Source of the DNA: Zopfochytrium polystomum
Lineage: Eukaryota > Chytridiomycota > Chytridiomycetes > Chytridiales > Chytridiaceae
Direction: 5' to 3'
NCBI GenBank assembly: GCA_025765615.1
Contig: JAIVFJ010000062.1
Coordinates: forward strand, 124,001-188,000
DNA: 64,000 nucleotides
The position numbers and the translations under genes were made by a program. Of this stretch, positions 9,497 to 22,110 are shown piece after piece; the first letter of the stretch is position 1, and each line of letters opens with the position of its first letter. Below the pieces are notes generated by a model. The model worked only from the letters and a program-made list of their open reading frames with translations. It was not told the DNA's origin and did no database searches.

Positions 9497-10690
9497 TCAG
9501 AGTAAACTGTCCATCTGTGAAATTGTTTTTCGAACGCAAAGGGGTGAACGGGGGCAACGCGCAAAGCAAGAAGGTAAAACACATTCCACACAACTCCCAA
9601 AACACACACTCTCTTACCTTTGTATACACCGAAAACACCCCCGCCATCACCTCCGTCGCGCCCCCTTGCCTCGCGCGATCCGACCACCCCGCATACTCCT
9701 GCAACATCTCGTCGACCTTGACAAACGCCTGCTCCCTCTGCGCGTGGCTCAAATTCATCAACGCGTTCTCCAGCACGTTCGCCGCGTACGCCGCGCAGAG
9801 CATCGCGACGGTTCGCCGGTCGGGCGCGGGGCCGCGGCCGAGGAGCGCGTCGGCAGAGCGGCGGATGAGTTTTTCCTTGACGGAGGGGTCCGAGACGGGG
9901 TGCGTGGCCATGTCGAAGAGGACAAAGTTGCGCTTTTCGGTGCGCAGGACGCCCTTGTCGACTAGACCCTTTGCGATGCGTTCGCGGACTTGCTTGAGTT
10001 GGTAGCCGATTTTCATGAGGTTCCATGTTTCCCCTTTGTTGTGTGTGTGTGTGTGTGTGTGTTTCGTTATTTTTAATAAACAGGGGGGCAAAAAGTACCA
10101 AAGCAAAGAGATAACGCAACGAAACCGCTCATCAAATCGATCCACGACGCGACGCTCTGCGAGTCCATCTTCATCAGCTTCAGCGCCTCGTCCAGCAGCA
10201 CCTCGCCCGTCGGTCGGTCGTCGATCACCTCCACCAGCCGCTCCGCGAAGGGCCGCTTCCGCGCCTCCTTGACGACGCCGATCCGGTTGCGGAAGGACAG
10301 CTCGAGGAGGATCGCGCCGCGCAGAACGTAGCTGATGTTATCGTTCCAAAAGGAGAGGTAGCCCTGGTTCGTGCAGTCAAGATAAGATGAGCGTCCAACA
10401 GGGAAAACGGAAAGTCTTACCTGAGCGTCCTTCAACCCCATCAACAACACCTCCTCCAGGATCGTCAAGTCGTTCTGCCGGTTCCCTCCACCCTTCTTCC
10501 CCGTCTTGTCGTCGTCGTCGTCGTAGTACTGCTCCCTGTTGTTGGCGCCCGCGCCGTCGTCGTCGCTGTTCGCAGAGTCTCGGCGATCGGTGGCTGTGGT
10601 TGTAGTACTAGGTGCGGGGCCGTCTCCGTCGTCGTTGGCGGCGGCCGCAAAGTTGCGGCGCCGTTGCGTGAGACCGGCGCTCGATGCCAT
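9497..10690 (-). CDS. VPS74: GOLPH3/Vps74 family phosphatidylinositol-4-phosphate-binding Golgi adaptor
   Basis: Four exons: 10421-10690, 10126-10363, 9618-10033 and an 18-bp last exon 9497-9514, with clean GT...AG introns. They give 942 nt and 313 residues (yeast Vps74 is about 345). After an acidic, low-complexity N-terminus (about residues 1-75) the GPP34 fold begins with [20 protein letters not shown]. Family blocks follow: [55 protein letters not shown] rich in basic residues, and the C-terminal VYTK+MDSLL end. The protein binds PI4P and retains glycosyltransferases in the Golgi. The last exon encodes only MDSLL and stop and is easy to miss. The intron at 10034-10125 carries a (TG)n tract. 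The gene is intact. Confidence 0.93.
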
Positions 10691-11216
10691 ATTGTTTTTT
10701 TACCGGTGCGCCGGGGGGCTGCTGTGCGTTGTGTCCTTAAAGGACCCTCGCTTTTTCACGCTGAGATCTAGAGGGTCGAGCGAGAGAGGGTGGAACGCCA
10801 GGTGTGTAAGTTGCACAACAGCACCAATGCACCCACCACCACCGGCGAAGCAGCAATCGCACAGCGATCGGGGATCGGATGAGTGGCGAAGGTACGAAAA
10901 GAACAGGCGGGGCTGAGAGTGCAGATCTCACCCTTTCTGCGTGTGGCGTCGCCGATGTGGGAGGCGGCGTCGGCGTCGTGCGATGCCCAGTGAATTGCAA
11001 AGACAAGACAAACTTGGCTACCTGTTCATTTGTCCAATCCTGCCCGCCAAAGGATACCACGCGCAATCGGGGAGCGGATCAGTAACTTTCAAACACCTTA
11101 TACCCCACTTCTCCCCCTCCTCCTCTTCCGTTCCCAACTTCCTCCTCCTCCTCCTCGCTCCTTACCCCTCCTCCCCCTCCCTCCCACCTCCCTTGCTCCT
11201 CTCCCTCTCACTCCTC
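10691..11216. other. Spacer between VPS74 promoter side and CC2D1 3' end
   Basis: No gene seen. The stretch 11100-11280 is a strongly C/T-rich tract on the + strand that partly encodes the Glu/Gly-rich tail of CC2D1 on the other strand. Confidence 0.5.
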
Positions 11217-14200
11217 TTACTCATCCCCCTCCCCCTCACCCTCCCCACCCTCCCCCTCCCCCGCCGCCATCGCCGCCTCCACCTCCTCGACCTCCTCCGT
11301 CATAACTTTCACCCGCACCAGCGCCTGCCTCGCCAGCTCGGTCCGCCCGTGCGACTTGAACGTCAAAGCCTGCTTCTTGGTCGCCGCGAATGCTCCGCTT
11401 GACGCTGGCGATGTAGTCTTGTTTGTTGTTGTTGTTTTTTGTTTGTTTTTGTGAACGAAAGAAAGAACGGGTGGTTCAGCAACGAACGGGGGGGTTTATG
11501 TAAGCAGGGGAATCGAGAGGGGGGAAACAAAACAAAAAAAAAAAAAAAAAGTGCTTTTTTTGTCCTCACCGTCCATCGTCAGCGACCCGACCTGCACCAT
11601 CGTCACCAGCAAATTCATCCTCAACTCGTAACCCAGCTTGCGGTCCGTCAAGTCCTCTGGCACCGGTTTGCGCGCCGCCTGTAAGGACGCGATTTGTTTT
11701 GTGAGAGCGGCGTGCTCGGACTCGAGGACCATGTTCGAGACGATGGTTTCGGGGCTTTTTGCGTTTGGTTGGGGGGTTTTGGGGGGGTTTGGTTTTGGGT
11801 TTTGTTTTACGGATGGGGGATGGTAGACGGTCGTCAGGACTGCAAAGAAAAAACTTCAAAGGGCGATTCATTTCGCTTACGTGAAGAACTGAATCTCCAG
11901 TTCGTCAATGTCGACCCTGTCCGCGGCCGTTGCCGACCCTGACGCCGGTTGAGCAGCTGTCGTCGTCGGGGTCGCCTTGCCCGGCGCGGATGGATCGATT
12001 GTTGCCGGCTTGGTGTTAGCGTGTTCGTCGGCTGCTGCCACCGCTACGCCTTCTCCAGCAGAGGATGTTGCGACGGCGGGACTCTCCCGCAACGACGGGT
12101 GCCGTCCTGTGACTGTTGCGGCGCCGCCGCCGATGGTACAGCCGGACGCAAAGAGCCAGAACTCGCTCCGGCATCTAGCACTAGCCATTTCTGTGGCGCA
12201 GTTATAGCGTCGGGTCGTCGTTCAGCATCTCGGAAGAAAATGAAAAAAAAAAAAAAAAATGAATACAAAAATGGGCGAGTCTGCCTCACCTCCCGCGTCC
12301 GCACAATCTCCGGCTTGAGCAGCGGCGTCCGCAACCGCAGCGCGACCTCCAGCTTGCCGCCCGTCGACTTTCGCGGGTTGGTCTTGTCCATGAGCTTGAG
12401 AGGTTTTCATTTTAGTTAGCGGTCACACACTCGCTGGTAAAGAGAGAGAGAGCCCTCTCGCAATCCGGGACTTCCATCGCAAAAAATCGAAAGAATGAAG
12501 GGGGAAGGGCATAACAAAAAAAGAAGAAAAAGACCCCCTCACCTCAACAACCTCATGCACCTCACACCGCCTCAACAACTCCTCCATCCTCACCCCACCC
12601 CTCCCCAAACACACCTCCCTCGACCCCACAAACACCCCCAACCACCCACCCCTCGGTCGATGCACCACATCAAACCACACTCGCTTCCTCTCCACATGCC
12701 GCTGGAACCCCCGCGCGCCCCTATCAATCCTCAGCCGTTTCGAAAAGTCGAACACGGGGCTGGGGTCCCCCGAGACGGGCGGGGTTGCGCCCGTGCCGGA
12801 GGCGGAGGGGGGCTGGCCGGGGTCGACGGGTGGCCAACCGAGATCGAAGGCGACGGAGAGGGAGAGGTCGCGGGAGGGGATCGAGCCGGTGAGACCCAGG
12901 TCGAACCCGCGGACGACGCGGACCTCGAGTTCGTCGAGCCCGACGTCGTCGAAGCGGCGTTCGGTTTCGTACTCGAGCTCTTCGTACCGGAACGCGGGCG
13001 GCGCCTGCGGTTGCGGGTTTGCAAAGGCGGCCGCGACGACCACGGCGTCGGCTTGGAACGCCTTGCGGCGCCGGTGGAACTCGAGTGCGAGCGGTTTGCG
13101 GTTGTGTTTGAGGTGGTGCGCGGCGATTTGCAGGCAGAGGGCGGATTGGGCTGTGAGTTGGGTCTGGATGTGGTGGAAGACGTCCGAGGGGGTGGTGAAG
13201 GTGATGGGTGGAAGGTCGCGGAGGATGAGGGTTGAGATGGAGTCGGTGGTGGTGTCGGCGAGTGGGGTGGAAGCGATGGGTGGTCGCGCCGACGGTTGGG
13301 ATTTGGCTGCTGCCTGAGTGGGAGGTTTTGAGGCCGATGGTTGCTTCACCGGAGTACTTGCTCCTGCAGCCTTCGCTACCGTCGTTGTCTTCGCACCGTT
13401 ACCCGTCTGGTTCGCAGCAACCGGCGCTCCCGGCGTTCCCCTCCCCGTCGCACCCACCGCCGAGCCCTCCAGCCCCGCCTGAAGCGCCGCCGGCGGCCCG
13501 GGCACCTTCATCCCCACCTCGTCCCACCCGCCCAACCTCCCCGCCCGCTCCACCAGCTCCTGCACCCCCTTTGCTGCAGCGAGGTGCTCGCGCGCCAGCT
13601 TCACGTCCCCCGCGCGCTTGGCACGCAGCGCGGCTTGCTTGTATTCGGTGATGCGCGTAAGGGCGAGGACGGATTGTGGGTGGGTGCTGGGGTCGAAGGG
13701 GGGTGGTGTTGCGGGGACGGCGGAGGATTGCGGGGTGGCCGCTGGGCCGCTGGGCATAATGGATTCTTGACGAGTGGGATCGTAGATGTCTTGACGAGTG
13801 GGGATCTTAGATGAGGAGGACGATGGCGATGATGAGGCGCGTTGTCCTACTTCCTGAACGCCGTCGTCGGCCCGATCCGCCGTTTCACTGCCTCCTCCAC
13901 CCCCTCCCCTTTCACCACCGCCGACCCTCGCCAGCTCCCTCAGCAGCTCCGGATCCTCCATATCCGCGTCCGTAAACTCCACCTCGACGTCGTCCTCCAC
14001 TGCGTCCGCCGAGATCGCGGGCACGTCCGCCAGGATGGAGTCGAGATCGACGGGCTCGCCGGGTTGCAGCTGCGCCACTGATGGTGCTGGGCCGGGTGCA
14101 GCGCGTTGGGTGGGGCGGGCGGGGGAGGGTGGGCGTGGGGCGGCGGCGGATCGGGACGCCGCCGATGGAGGATGCGGAAGTCGCGAGGCAGCTGCAGCCG

Positions 14201-14477
14201 GAGGGGTTGGGTCTGAGAGACCCATGCTGGAACGGAGGCCTTCGAGCTCGGACTGGTTGGGGGGTTTGAAAGTGAGGAGCACAACAGGGGAGTGATGATC
14301 GTCTCCAGATCGCTTACCAAGAGCCCGGCGTCGTTCTCCAGCGATCCGACGTCAAAGCTCTCGTGGTCGTCGTCGGCGCTGCCTCCTCCCGCTCCAAAGA
14401 GCGCGTTCGCACCTCTGCGCGATTCCGGCTGACGACGGCGTTTTGGCGGACTTCCCACCTCCACCGAACCAGGACAT
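11217..14477 (-). CDS. CC2D1/Lgd-like protein (DM14 and C2 domains), several apparent frameshifts
   Basis: Exons read as 14318-14477, 12543-14252, 12290-12394, 11881-12190, 11570-11754 and 11217-11417. The product has an acidic N-terminus (DPELLRELARVGG), a DM14 repeat (ITEYKQAALRAKRAGDVKLA), a second DM14-like helix pair (AAHHLKHNRKPLALEFHRRR) and a C2 domain (LDELEVRVVRGFDLG to LMDKTNPRKSTGGKLEV, WLVLD). The conserved C-terminal helices follow (ALTKQIASLQAARKPVPEDL, ELARQALVRVKVM). Homologues bind ESCRT-III Shrub/CHMP4 and act in endosomal sorting. Three breaks interrupt it: the first about 35 codons (a 1-nt extra, or an unusually short intron, between MSWFGGGGK and GANALFGAGG), a net shift inside 11881-12190, and an extra base at 11379-11380 where GACAAG is expected. 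Splice phases elsewhere fit, so it is probably a functional gene with sequence errors. Confidence 0.85.
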
Positions 14478-14674
14478 ATTATTCAATATCGTCGATTGCT
14501 GAACTCGCCGGGGGTTGGTGAATATGAACCAAGGTTGGTGGACTCTCGATGACGAGATTCAAAATCTTTTTTATTCGCCATGGAATAAACGCAAAGCATC
14601 CCCCATCGCTCAACCGAACGGTGACACCAACACCACCACCACCACCACGACAACGGCAAAAACCAACAGTTTGT

Positions 14675-15511
14675 TTAATCCTTGGTGACCTTGGTACCGC
14701 GGAGCAGACCGGTGCGCCGGGCCGCAATAAGACCGACCTTCTGACCAGCGGGCGCGTACCGCGACACCGTCGACGCGTGACCAATGTGCTGGTGGTTACC
14801 ACCACCGTGCGGGTGATCCACCGGGTTCATCGCCACACCGCGAGTCTTTGGCCAGCAGTTCCTCTTCACGCGGTACTTGTGGTGCGCGGCACCGGCCTTC
14901 AACAGCGGCTTGTCGATACGCCCGCCGCCCGCCACGATACCGACCGACGCGCGGCATTTGGAGGAGACGACTTTTTTGGCGCCCGAGGGCAGCTTGATGC
15001 GGGTTTTGCCTTCGTCCGGGTTGTGACCGATGATGGTCGCGTAGTTGCCAGAGACGCGCGCGAGGCAGCCGCGGTCGCCGATGCGCGCTTCCACGTTGCA
15101 GATGACGGTACCTTCTGGCATCTCGCCGACGGGGAGGATGTTGCCGACGTTCAGGGACGCTGTGTTGGCGGGTATCAGCCACCGGACAGTCGGATCGAAC
15201 GATCAAAACAAGAAGACACCGCTACTCTTACCCTTCTTTCCAGCGTACACAAACTGTCCCGTGAAAAGTCCCTCGGTGGCGATAAAAGTCTCTTCGCGGT
15301 GCCTGTATCGGTACGGGTCCTTGAATACAACCTTGGCGAGGGGCGCGCCTCGCCCCGGGTCGTGGACAATGTCCTTGACGACGCCGCGGATGTAGCCGTG
15401 GCGCTCGGCGTAGTCGAGAGCGCGGAGCTTGGCGGCGCCCTTGCGGCCCTTGACGTGGGCCTTGAAGATGCCGCCGGCACCCTTACGTTGGGCTCGGATA
15501 ACGCGACCCAT
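14675..15511 (-). CDS. RPL2: 60S ribosomal protein uL2 (yeast Rpl2, human RPL8)
   Basis: Two exons, 15232-15511 and 14675-15159, joined across a 72-bp intron, encode exactly 254 residues, the length of yeast Rpl2. The start [19 protein letters not shown] and the domain-2 signature [18 protein letters not shown] are canonical; that loop includes the conserved His near the peptidyl transferase centre. The intron falls in AGKKASLNVGN. The codons are strongly biased to C-ending forms, as expected for a highly expressed gene. A polypyrimidine/AG context directly before the ATG (CCCCCAGTCATG) suggests an additional 5'-UTR intron. No defects are seen. The upstream neighbour on the same strand (CC2D1) begins 197 bp beyond its stop. 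Confidence 0.97.
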
Positions 15512-16229
15512 GACTGGGGGGTTAAAGGTGGGAGATGGAAGGCAGAAACAGGTCAGATCGTTGTGTCGCAACTTTGAGGTCAAAGGAGATCGAGTGACAT
15601 GATGCGGCACTGCTAGTCGATGCGATCGTTCGAGGCTTAAACTTTCCCTGACGATACTTAATCCAGTCGATCCTCAGTTCCTGCTGTTTTCGATGCGATT
15701 CCCAACCTCGATCAGACCAGTGAGCGATGCCAAGAATCCACGACACTACTGCGACGAAGTTCGCGAAAGATATCCACCTCCAAAGACTGCAGATACTTTT
15801 ACGGCAGATTCGTCCACGGCATCCAGAGGCTGCAGCGCTAAGGCAAGATCCCCCGGTAGCGGGATGGTGTGGGATGGGATGGGATGGGACTATCGGGCGA
15901 GAGGGTTGACCTACCTTTATGGAATGAAGGGTGAAGTAATTTTCAAACACAACCCAATTAAGTTGACATGGCATCATCAGCCACCAACCACAAAATCAAC
16001 ATCGTTCGCCTCAGACAGAACAGAACAAAAGCGAGCAGTGCATTGGGACCTAAAAACGAGATAGGCAGTAGGATAGGCGAGAAGATCTAACACAGGGCAC
16101 TTCAAGGGGGGAAAAAACACCGGCGCATAGTGAACAACGATACTACACGGAAACAAAGGGAGGAGATGGGCGAGCAGCGTAGCAGCAAAAAAGTGAAACC
16201 TCAGCGCCTCATTCCACTTCGCTCCCCAC
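15512..16229. other. RPL2 promoter region and spacer
   Basis: It contains a (GGGAT)n-like run at about 15862-15890. The open frame on the minus strand over 15522-15977 has no domain and overlaps the expected RPL2 promoter/5'UTR. No other gene is supported. Confidence 0.5.
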
Positions 16230-17213
16230 TCAGATATCAACAAACGCCTCTCGCCTCTTCAGCGCACCCGTGCAGTTGACGGCCTGGTACGCCTTGACGA
16301 CAGGCGCCATGTACGAAGCAAACGCCGTCGCGACGCTCTGACTCGACTGTATAGTTCTTGTAAGTGGCTCCCCTGCGTCGTCCCCGTGCCCGTAAAGCAA
16401 GGCGAACAAGCGTTGGCCTTCAGCCGACACGATATCGATCGCCGTCAGCGAATTCACGTTCGCGGCCGACAGACCCTTTGCCTGGATAGCCGCCGCGACC
16501 TCATTGGCGATGCACCACTGCTGGCCGTCCGGCGTGCGCGGGCACATGATGCCTTGGAAGGCTTGCATGGTGGAAACGAGCTGCGGGAACGGCTGCCCAG
16601 CCAAACAGGTCCATGGCGAGGTTGGTGGCGATAGTTGGCCGAGTTGATGGTATTGTATTCGGTGGTTGTGTAGAAGATGTTGGCGGCGGAGTTGGAGCAG
16701 GCGGTGATTTGACCGATGGCTTGGAGCATGGTTGTGCAGTTTGTGGAGCAGAAGGCGTTGAGGAAGGAGGGCGTTTGGATGACGCTGATCTGGGTGGGTC
16801 GATAAATGATGGAAGATGGAAGATTGGTTAACCATCCGGATCGAAGTGAGAAAGCAAGGCAGTACTGACAGGCGCCGAGTTTGCGGCGAGGAGAAACAGG
16901 CCGCCGCAGGTGCGGTAGGCGTCCATGACGGTCGACGAGGTGTAGAGGGCGCGCTTGCATTCTTCGTCGAGGTCTCGGTTAAAGGGGATGACGCCGAGGA
17001 CGCCCTGGATGTCGGCTTGGGCGGCGACACCGGCAGGGAAGAAGCGCAGCGACGAGGACAACGATGATGGATCGAACGGTGCGATCAGAGAGAGCCTGCG
17101 GCGGCGGCGGCGGCGACTGTGAGGTAGTGGCGACGAGGGGAACCAGCGGCAGCAACGGAACGCTGGCGCCGTGCGATGCTGCGACAGTTGTGGGCGGCGG
17201 TTGAGTCCATTCT
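16230..17213 (-). CDS. Secreted Cys-containing protein, frame-damaged
   Basis: An N-terminal hydrophobic stretch ending ...VVLVAALLP (about 17040-17070) looks like a signal peptide, but the mature part (AGVAAQADIQGVLGVIPFNRD) is in the next frame because of one extra base in the GGG at 17036-17038. An intron (16790-16869, donor GTCAGT) follows LLAANSAP. The second exon carries regularly spaced cysteines (FCSTNCTTM, ITACSNSA, GIMCPRTPDGQQWC, NCTGALKRREAF). Two further extra bases are likely at 16635-16636 and 16596-16598. The stop is at 16230. The pattern of about ten cysteines fits an extracellular helical protein; I do not recognise the family. The start codon is unresolved (an ATG at 17213 is in a different frame). 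It is divergent from the F-box gene, about 75 bp away. Confidence 0.6.
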
Positions 17214-17287
17214 GAGAGGAGGAAGTGTGAGTTTCTGTCTGTTGGCTGTCAGTCGGTCTGACTGCGAGTAGTCATCTGCTTTTCTCC

Positions 17288-18818
17288 ATGCCCTCGGCTG
17301 CCATCCCCGACGCCCATGAGGCCGCTATTAAGATCGCCGGCATGAGCAGCGGCAGCAGTACCCCCAGCAGCAGCAGCAGCAGCGACTGCACCGTGCTGCA
17401 ACCGCAGCCGCAGCCGCACGAATCGCCGTCCACGTCCACCAATGGCGATGATGACGACAACCACAACGACGACATCGAGGCGGTGCTCCTTCCTGCCACA
17501 GATCTCCCACCGGTGCTGCCTCGGGCGAGCTTGGGCGCTACCGCACCTTCGTTGTCTCCTATCCAGCTGCCCCAGCTTCACCACAGTCGTCCGTTGTTGT
17601 CCACCACCGCCACCACCACCACCCAGCACCACCATAACAGCCGCCCTCCACCTTCCATTCCCCCCTGAAATCGTCGCCGTCGTCCTCGCCCGCCTCCCCG
17701 CAGCAGCCCTTTTCCGCTTACGCAGGCTCTCGCGGTCTTACTTAAGTCTCGTTGACCAGCTCCTCGTCGCGTCGCCTGGGCTTCCTCAGTATATTGCGCT
17801 GCATAACGCGCGGCTGTCCATGCTGAAGAGACACATGCGAGCTATGCAGGTTCACGCGCCGTTGGCCTTGACGTCCCGGAGAGATTCGTCGCGGTCTACG
17901 GGTGGGAACGGCGGGGCGCCGGCGCAGGAACGGCCTTGGCCGACGCTGAAAGATCTGGACGAAATGCGCCGGTACCACCATCCGACCGCCTCCGTTGTCG
18001 ACGTGGTCGCGTGCTTGGTGCAAGTGTCGCCGCTCGCGAGCATGTTGACAGCTTCGTCGTCGTCAGCTGGAACGGCGTCCTCACGTTCACGCATTCGTCG
18101 GCTCTCCCTTTCCACTCTGGTCGGATCCCGTGTCGCGCCTTCTTCGTTGACCCTGTCGTCCTCGTGGTCCGCTCAGCCGTCGCTGTCATCTTCGTCTTCG
18201 TGGTCGGTGTCGCGCTCCCAGTGGTCGCTCGTCCACTCCGCCATCAACCAGCAGTCGTTTCGACGCTGGTTCGCCCTGCTTCTCGCGGACTGGAGCGTCG
18301 TGTCAGACTACGCCGTCGTCGACTTATTCTGGAGGTTGTCGGCGCTGACTGACAACACTGGGTGCACGGACCGACGAGAGTCGCTTGACGCACCGTACGA
18401 GTCGCGGCGCGCCAGCACTAAACGCCGACTCAGCGGCTGGGTTGGAGCGCCACCCCCGCCGTCGCCCGCCTCCCCGACTTTGACCACGCCTCCGGCTTCC
18501 CCACTGACCCCCACCGCCCCACCTCTCCTCCCACTCCCCTTCTGCGCTCCCGCCGCGGCCAAAACAAGCCCCGTGTCCAACTTCATCTACGACCTCCCAC
18601 CCTCCCTCTTCACCGTATCCTCGTCGCCCGTCATATCGCGGGATTTCGCGCAGCGATTGGCGCAGGGGTGTCCCGCAGCTGCACGGCTGCTCAATTTGTT
18701 GGTGGCAGTTTGTATAGAAAGGTTGCGCGTGCGGCCGCTGATGACGGAGATTAGGAGGATTGAGGAGGGGGTGCAGAAGTGGGAGGGGGTCTTGAGGAGG
18801 TTGAAGGACGCTGGGTGA
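17288..18818 (+). CDS. F-box protein, one apparent +1 insertion
   Basis: From ATG 17288 the first frame gives a Ser/Gln/Asp-rich leader of about 125 residues (TSTNGDDDDNHNDDIEAVLL) and reaches a TGA at 17666-17668. Removing one C from the run at 17660-17665 joins it to the second frame as SIPPEIVAVVLARLPAAALFRL, a typical F-box start, which then runs to the stop at 18818. The remainder is about 380 residues, Ser/Pro-rich, with conserved-looking blocks QQSFRRWFALLLADWSVV and a helical C-terminus (MTEIRRIEEGVQKWEGVLRR). F-box proteins recruit substrates to SCF ubiquitin ligases through Skp1; no substrate-binding repeats are recognisable. The ATG at 17442 in the second frame is a possible alternative start if the shift is real. 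Confidence 0.65.
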
Positions 18819-19867
18819 GCTCGGCACACATTATTTGTTTATTCTGATTTGATACCTTGCTTCAGTCTGTTGTATATTTGCCGCCTTTGTGGTTGTGTTT
18901 TCGCTTCAGTAGGCTATCCATTCTCGGTTCATCCATATTTTCCTTTTCGTTTGAGCCTCGTCTAGTTTGTTCGCATGAGTCCGCAGTTCCAAGGCAGGGG
19001 AGCGCAGAGGTTGTTGCTTCAAGAAAGAGGCAGGTTGACAATACAGTCATTTTAAAATATCTACAATGCGCACCTCGCAGCAACAGGTTTGTCCAAACTA
19101 TCGTTCTTCTTTTTCCGCTTTTCTTTTCTTCTTTCTGACACCTCTTTCATCGTTGCTGATGCACGCAGGTCGCAAATGTGGTCGGACGCTGGTGTCGATG
19201 GAGCATCACTGCCTTAGGACCTCCATCAGTGGCAGTGCTTCTACGTCTCCTCAGACCAGTGGCCGACATTGCCAGGCGACAGTGCTTCCAAGTATCTGTC
19301 CGGTGGTTGACAGCCATCGGTGCAGATTCTTTGAATCCCAAATTGTGTTATTCTACCCGAGTTGAGCCACCGTTGTAACGTCCCCAATAGACAATCAAAA
19401 CACTGGTGTTAATTCTCTGCCCAAAATTCTAGCTCCTTGTTTACTTCTGGAATTACTTCCATTTTTCTTCCTTTATTTCCCCACTAGTTATCAGTTACAA
19501 GGGGAACTTAGAAAACGCCAGGGACCAAAATTCCACCGACTTGCAACCGCATCGCTGCAACATCGTCGCGAGTAAAACGCTCCATCCACGTTCTCAGCCA
19601 GAAGCGTCAAAAAGAACACAAAGGACGAAAGAAGCGAACGAAAAAAAACAAAACACTAGAGCGAACCAGCGATTCGACAGGGAGAGAAGATCAACTGAAC
19701 ATGCAAGGAACGAAAAGCAAAAATGAAAGTGAAAGACTGCGATTGTTTTCCGATGGAAGCAAGTCCTCAAACTCAACCCACTTCCCCTTTCGTCGAACAC
19801 CTGTCAAAAATAGGGTCTTGAGAAAGATGGGGGGAAAACGGGCGAGAGTTCGAGAGAGAGTGGATGC
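18819..19867. other. Spacer with one doubtful small two-exon ORF
   Basis: An ATG at 19066 followed by QQQ, a GTTTGT donor and a CACGCAG acceptor at about 19169 could give a protein of about 76 residues ending at 19377. No domain or composition supports it. Elsewhere there are A-rich stretches only. Confidence 0.25.
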
Positions 19868-20865
<998 letters not shown>

Positions 20866-22038
20866 GGTTGCAGATGGAGGGAGAGTGTAGGGAGGCGAGG
20901 CTGGGTGTTGTGCAAAGTCGGGCGATCCTTCCTACCGGGTCGATGGAACGGTCAGATCGCGCGTTTAACTACGTAACTTCCCCCAAGTCTCTTGGCGCCG
21001 CACGGCGCACAACCGCACAGCGGCCAGCTCGAAACAACGACCACCCACCTGAAATTAATTTATTTTTTTTTGTAGGCTCACTGGAAGAAAATCATTGCCC
21101 CATATTCCAGAATGCCCGCATCCACCAAGTGCCGGTTGCGAGGAGAAAGACTCCAGGACAATGGACGGAGAGCAAAGCCCAGTAGGATCCGGAAGATGAG
21201 GATCAGCGCGACGGAGAGTCGGTGTAATCTGAGTGGGGCAGAGTGGACAGAATGGAGGCGACCCATGGCGATGTTGAAGTGTTGGCGTAGTCTTCTTGGC
21301 GGTATATCCGTCGATCCCGGAGGAGGTAAAAAAAAGGGCAGGGAGGGCCACTCAGGGCGCGGTAAACACTCCGACCGAAGAGGAAGCGCTCCGAACGGCA
21401 AATAACTGGGTTTGCTTTCGATTTTTTTCGGGGGAAAGGAATAAGCCGCTTGACAGAAGTGTTACTGCACGCCGGACGGCTACAGCGGGCCTATCCCACC
21501 ATCCTCAGGCCCTGTCTCCGCCGTCCGTTCTTTTCATGGATGGAATACAAGAAAAACCACCCATGGCAGCCAGCCCAACAAGCCCAAGAAGTCCAACACT
21601 GGCGTGATAAGTAAAATTGAAAAACATGGTCAAGGGAGGATCGGCGAACTCATACGGCGTAATGGAGTAATGGAGGACAAGGAAGGACTATCGCCATCAA
21701 TCGAGAGGAGTCAGCAACTCTCAATCCAAGTCCAAGAGCAAGGAAGCAGTCGGCACCGACAAGAGCGAGCAAAAGCAGGAGCAAGAGGACGAGTAGGCAA
21801 AGAAGAAGAGGCCACTGAGGAGGCCGAGAGGAGGACACGGGAATTCCAAGAACATGAACGGATCAATGCCCATTCCAACCTGCAGTCCCCGGTTGGTCCG
21901 CAAAAGCTTATGCAAGCTGTTGGCCTTGGGTTCGTGATTTCGAAAAAGCAACGAAGTCCCTCATCTCAGAAATAAAGCACGCCACGTGTGCTCCCAATTA
22001 CAATAAATCTTCGGTCACAAAGTAATACACTTTTCAGA
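20866..22038. other. Spacer with a doubtful minus-strand membrane ORF
   Basis: The minus strand over about 21060-21400 has hydrophobic stretches in two frames (RLSVALILIFRILLGFA; ALLSVHCPGVFLLATGTWW) and an AG acceptor near 21405. Another hydrophobic run lies at 21750-21830. These could be pieces of a frame-damaged membrane protein, but no family is recognised and the + strand is also open. I do not call a gene. Confidence 0.3.
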
Positions 22039-22110
22039 TGGAGGCACAGGGGATCGAACCCTGGGCATCTCGCATGCGAAGCGAGCTATCTACCACTGAT
22101 ATATACCCCC
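22039..22110 (-). tRNA. trnA-CGC: tRNA-Ala (anticodon CGC)
   Basis: Reading the minus strand from 22110, the 72 nt fold as a cloverleaf. The acceptor stem is GGGGGTA/TGCCTCC with discriminator A, the D arm TATC-loop-GATA, and the anticodon stem CTCGC/GCGAG around loop TTCGCAT (anticodon CGC). The T arm is CTGGG-TTCGATC-CCCTG with one mismatch. The G3:U70 wobble pair, the universal alanine identity element, is present. There is no intron and the CCA is not encoded. Confidence 0.9.

Noticed and set aside
12495..13651. Long + strand open frames over the CC2D1 gene
   Set aside because: They are antisense to a G/C-rich, domain-containing coding exon; translations are Arg/Pro-rich without domains.
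15522..15977. 151-residue minus-strand ORF upstream of RPL2
   Set aside because: It overlaps the expected promoter/5'UTR of RPL2, no domain or splice support.
18857..19378. Small two-exon ORF (MRTSQQQ...)
   Set aside because: Splice sites are plausible but there is no domain, no homologue recalled and weak coding bias.
21050..21400. Minus-strand hydrophobic ORFs
   Set aside because: Competing hydrophobic stretches occur in two frames and the opposite strand is open too; not enough to call a gene.
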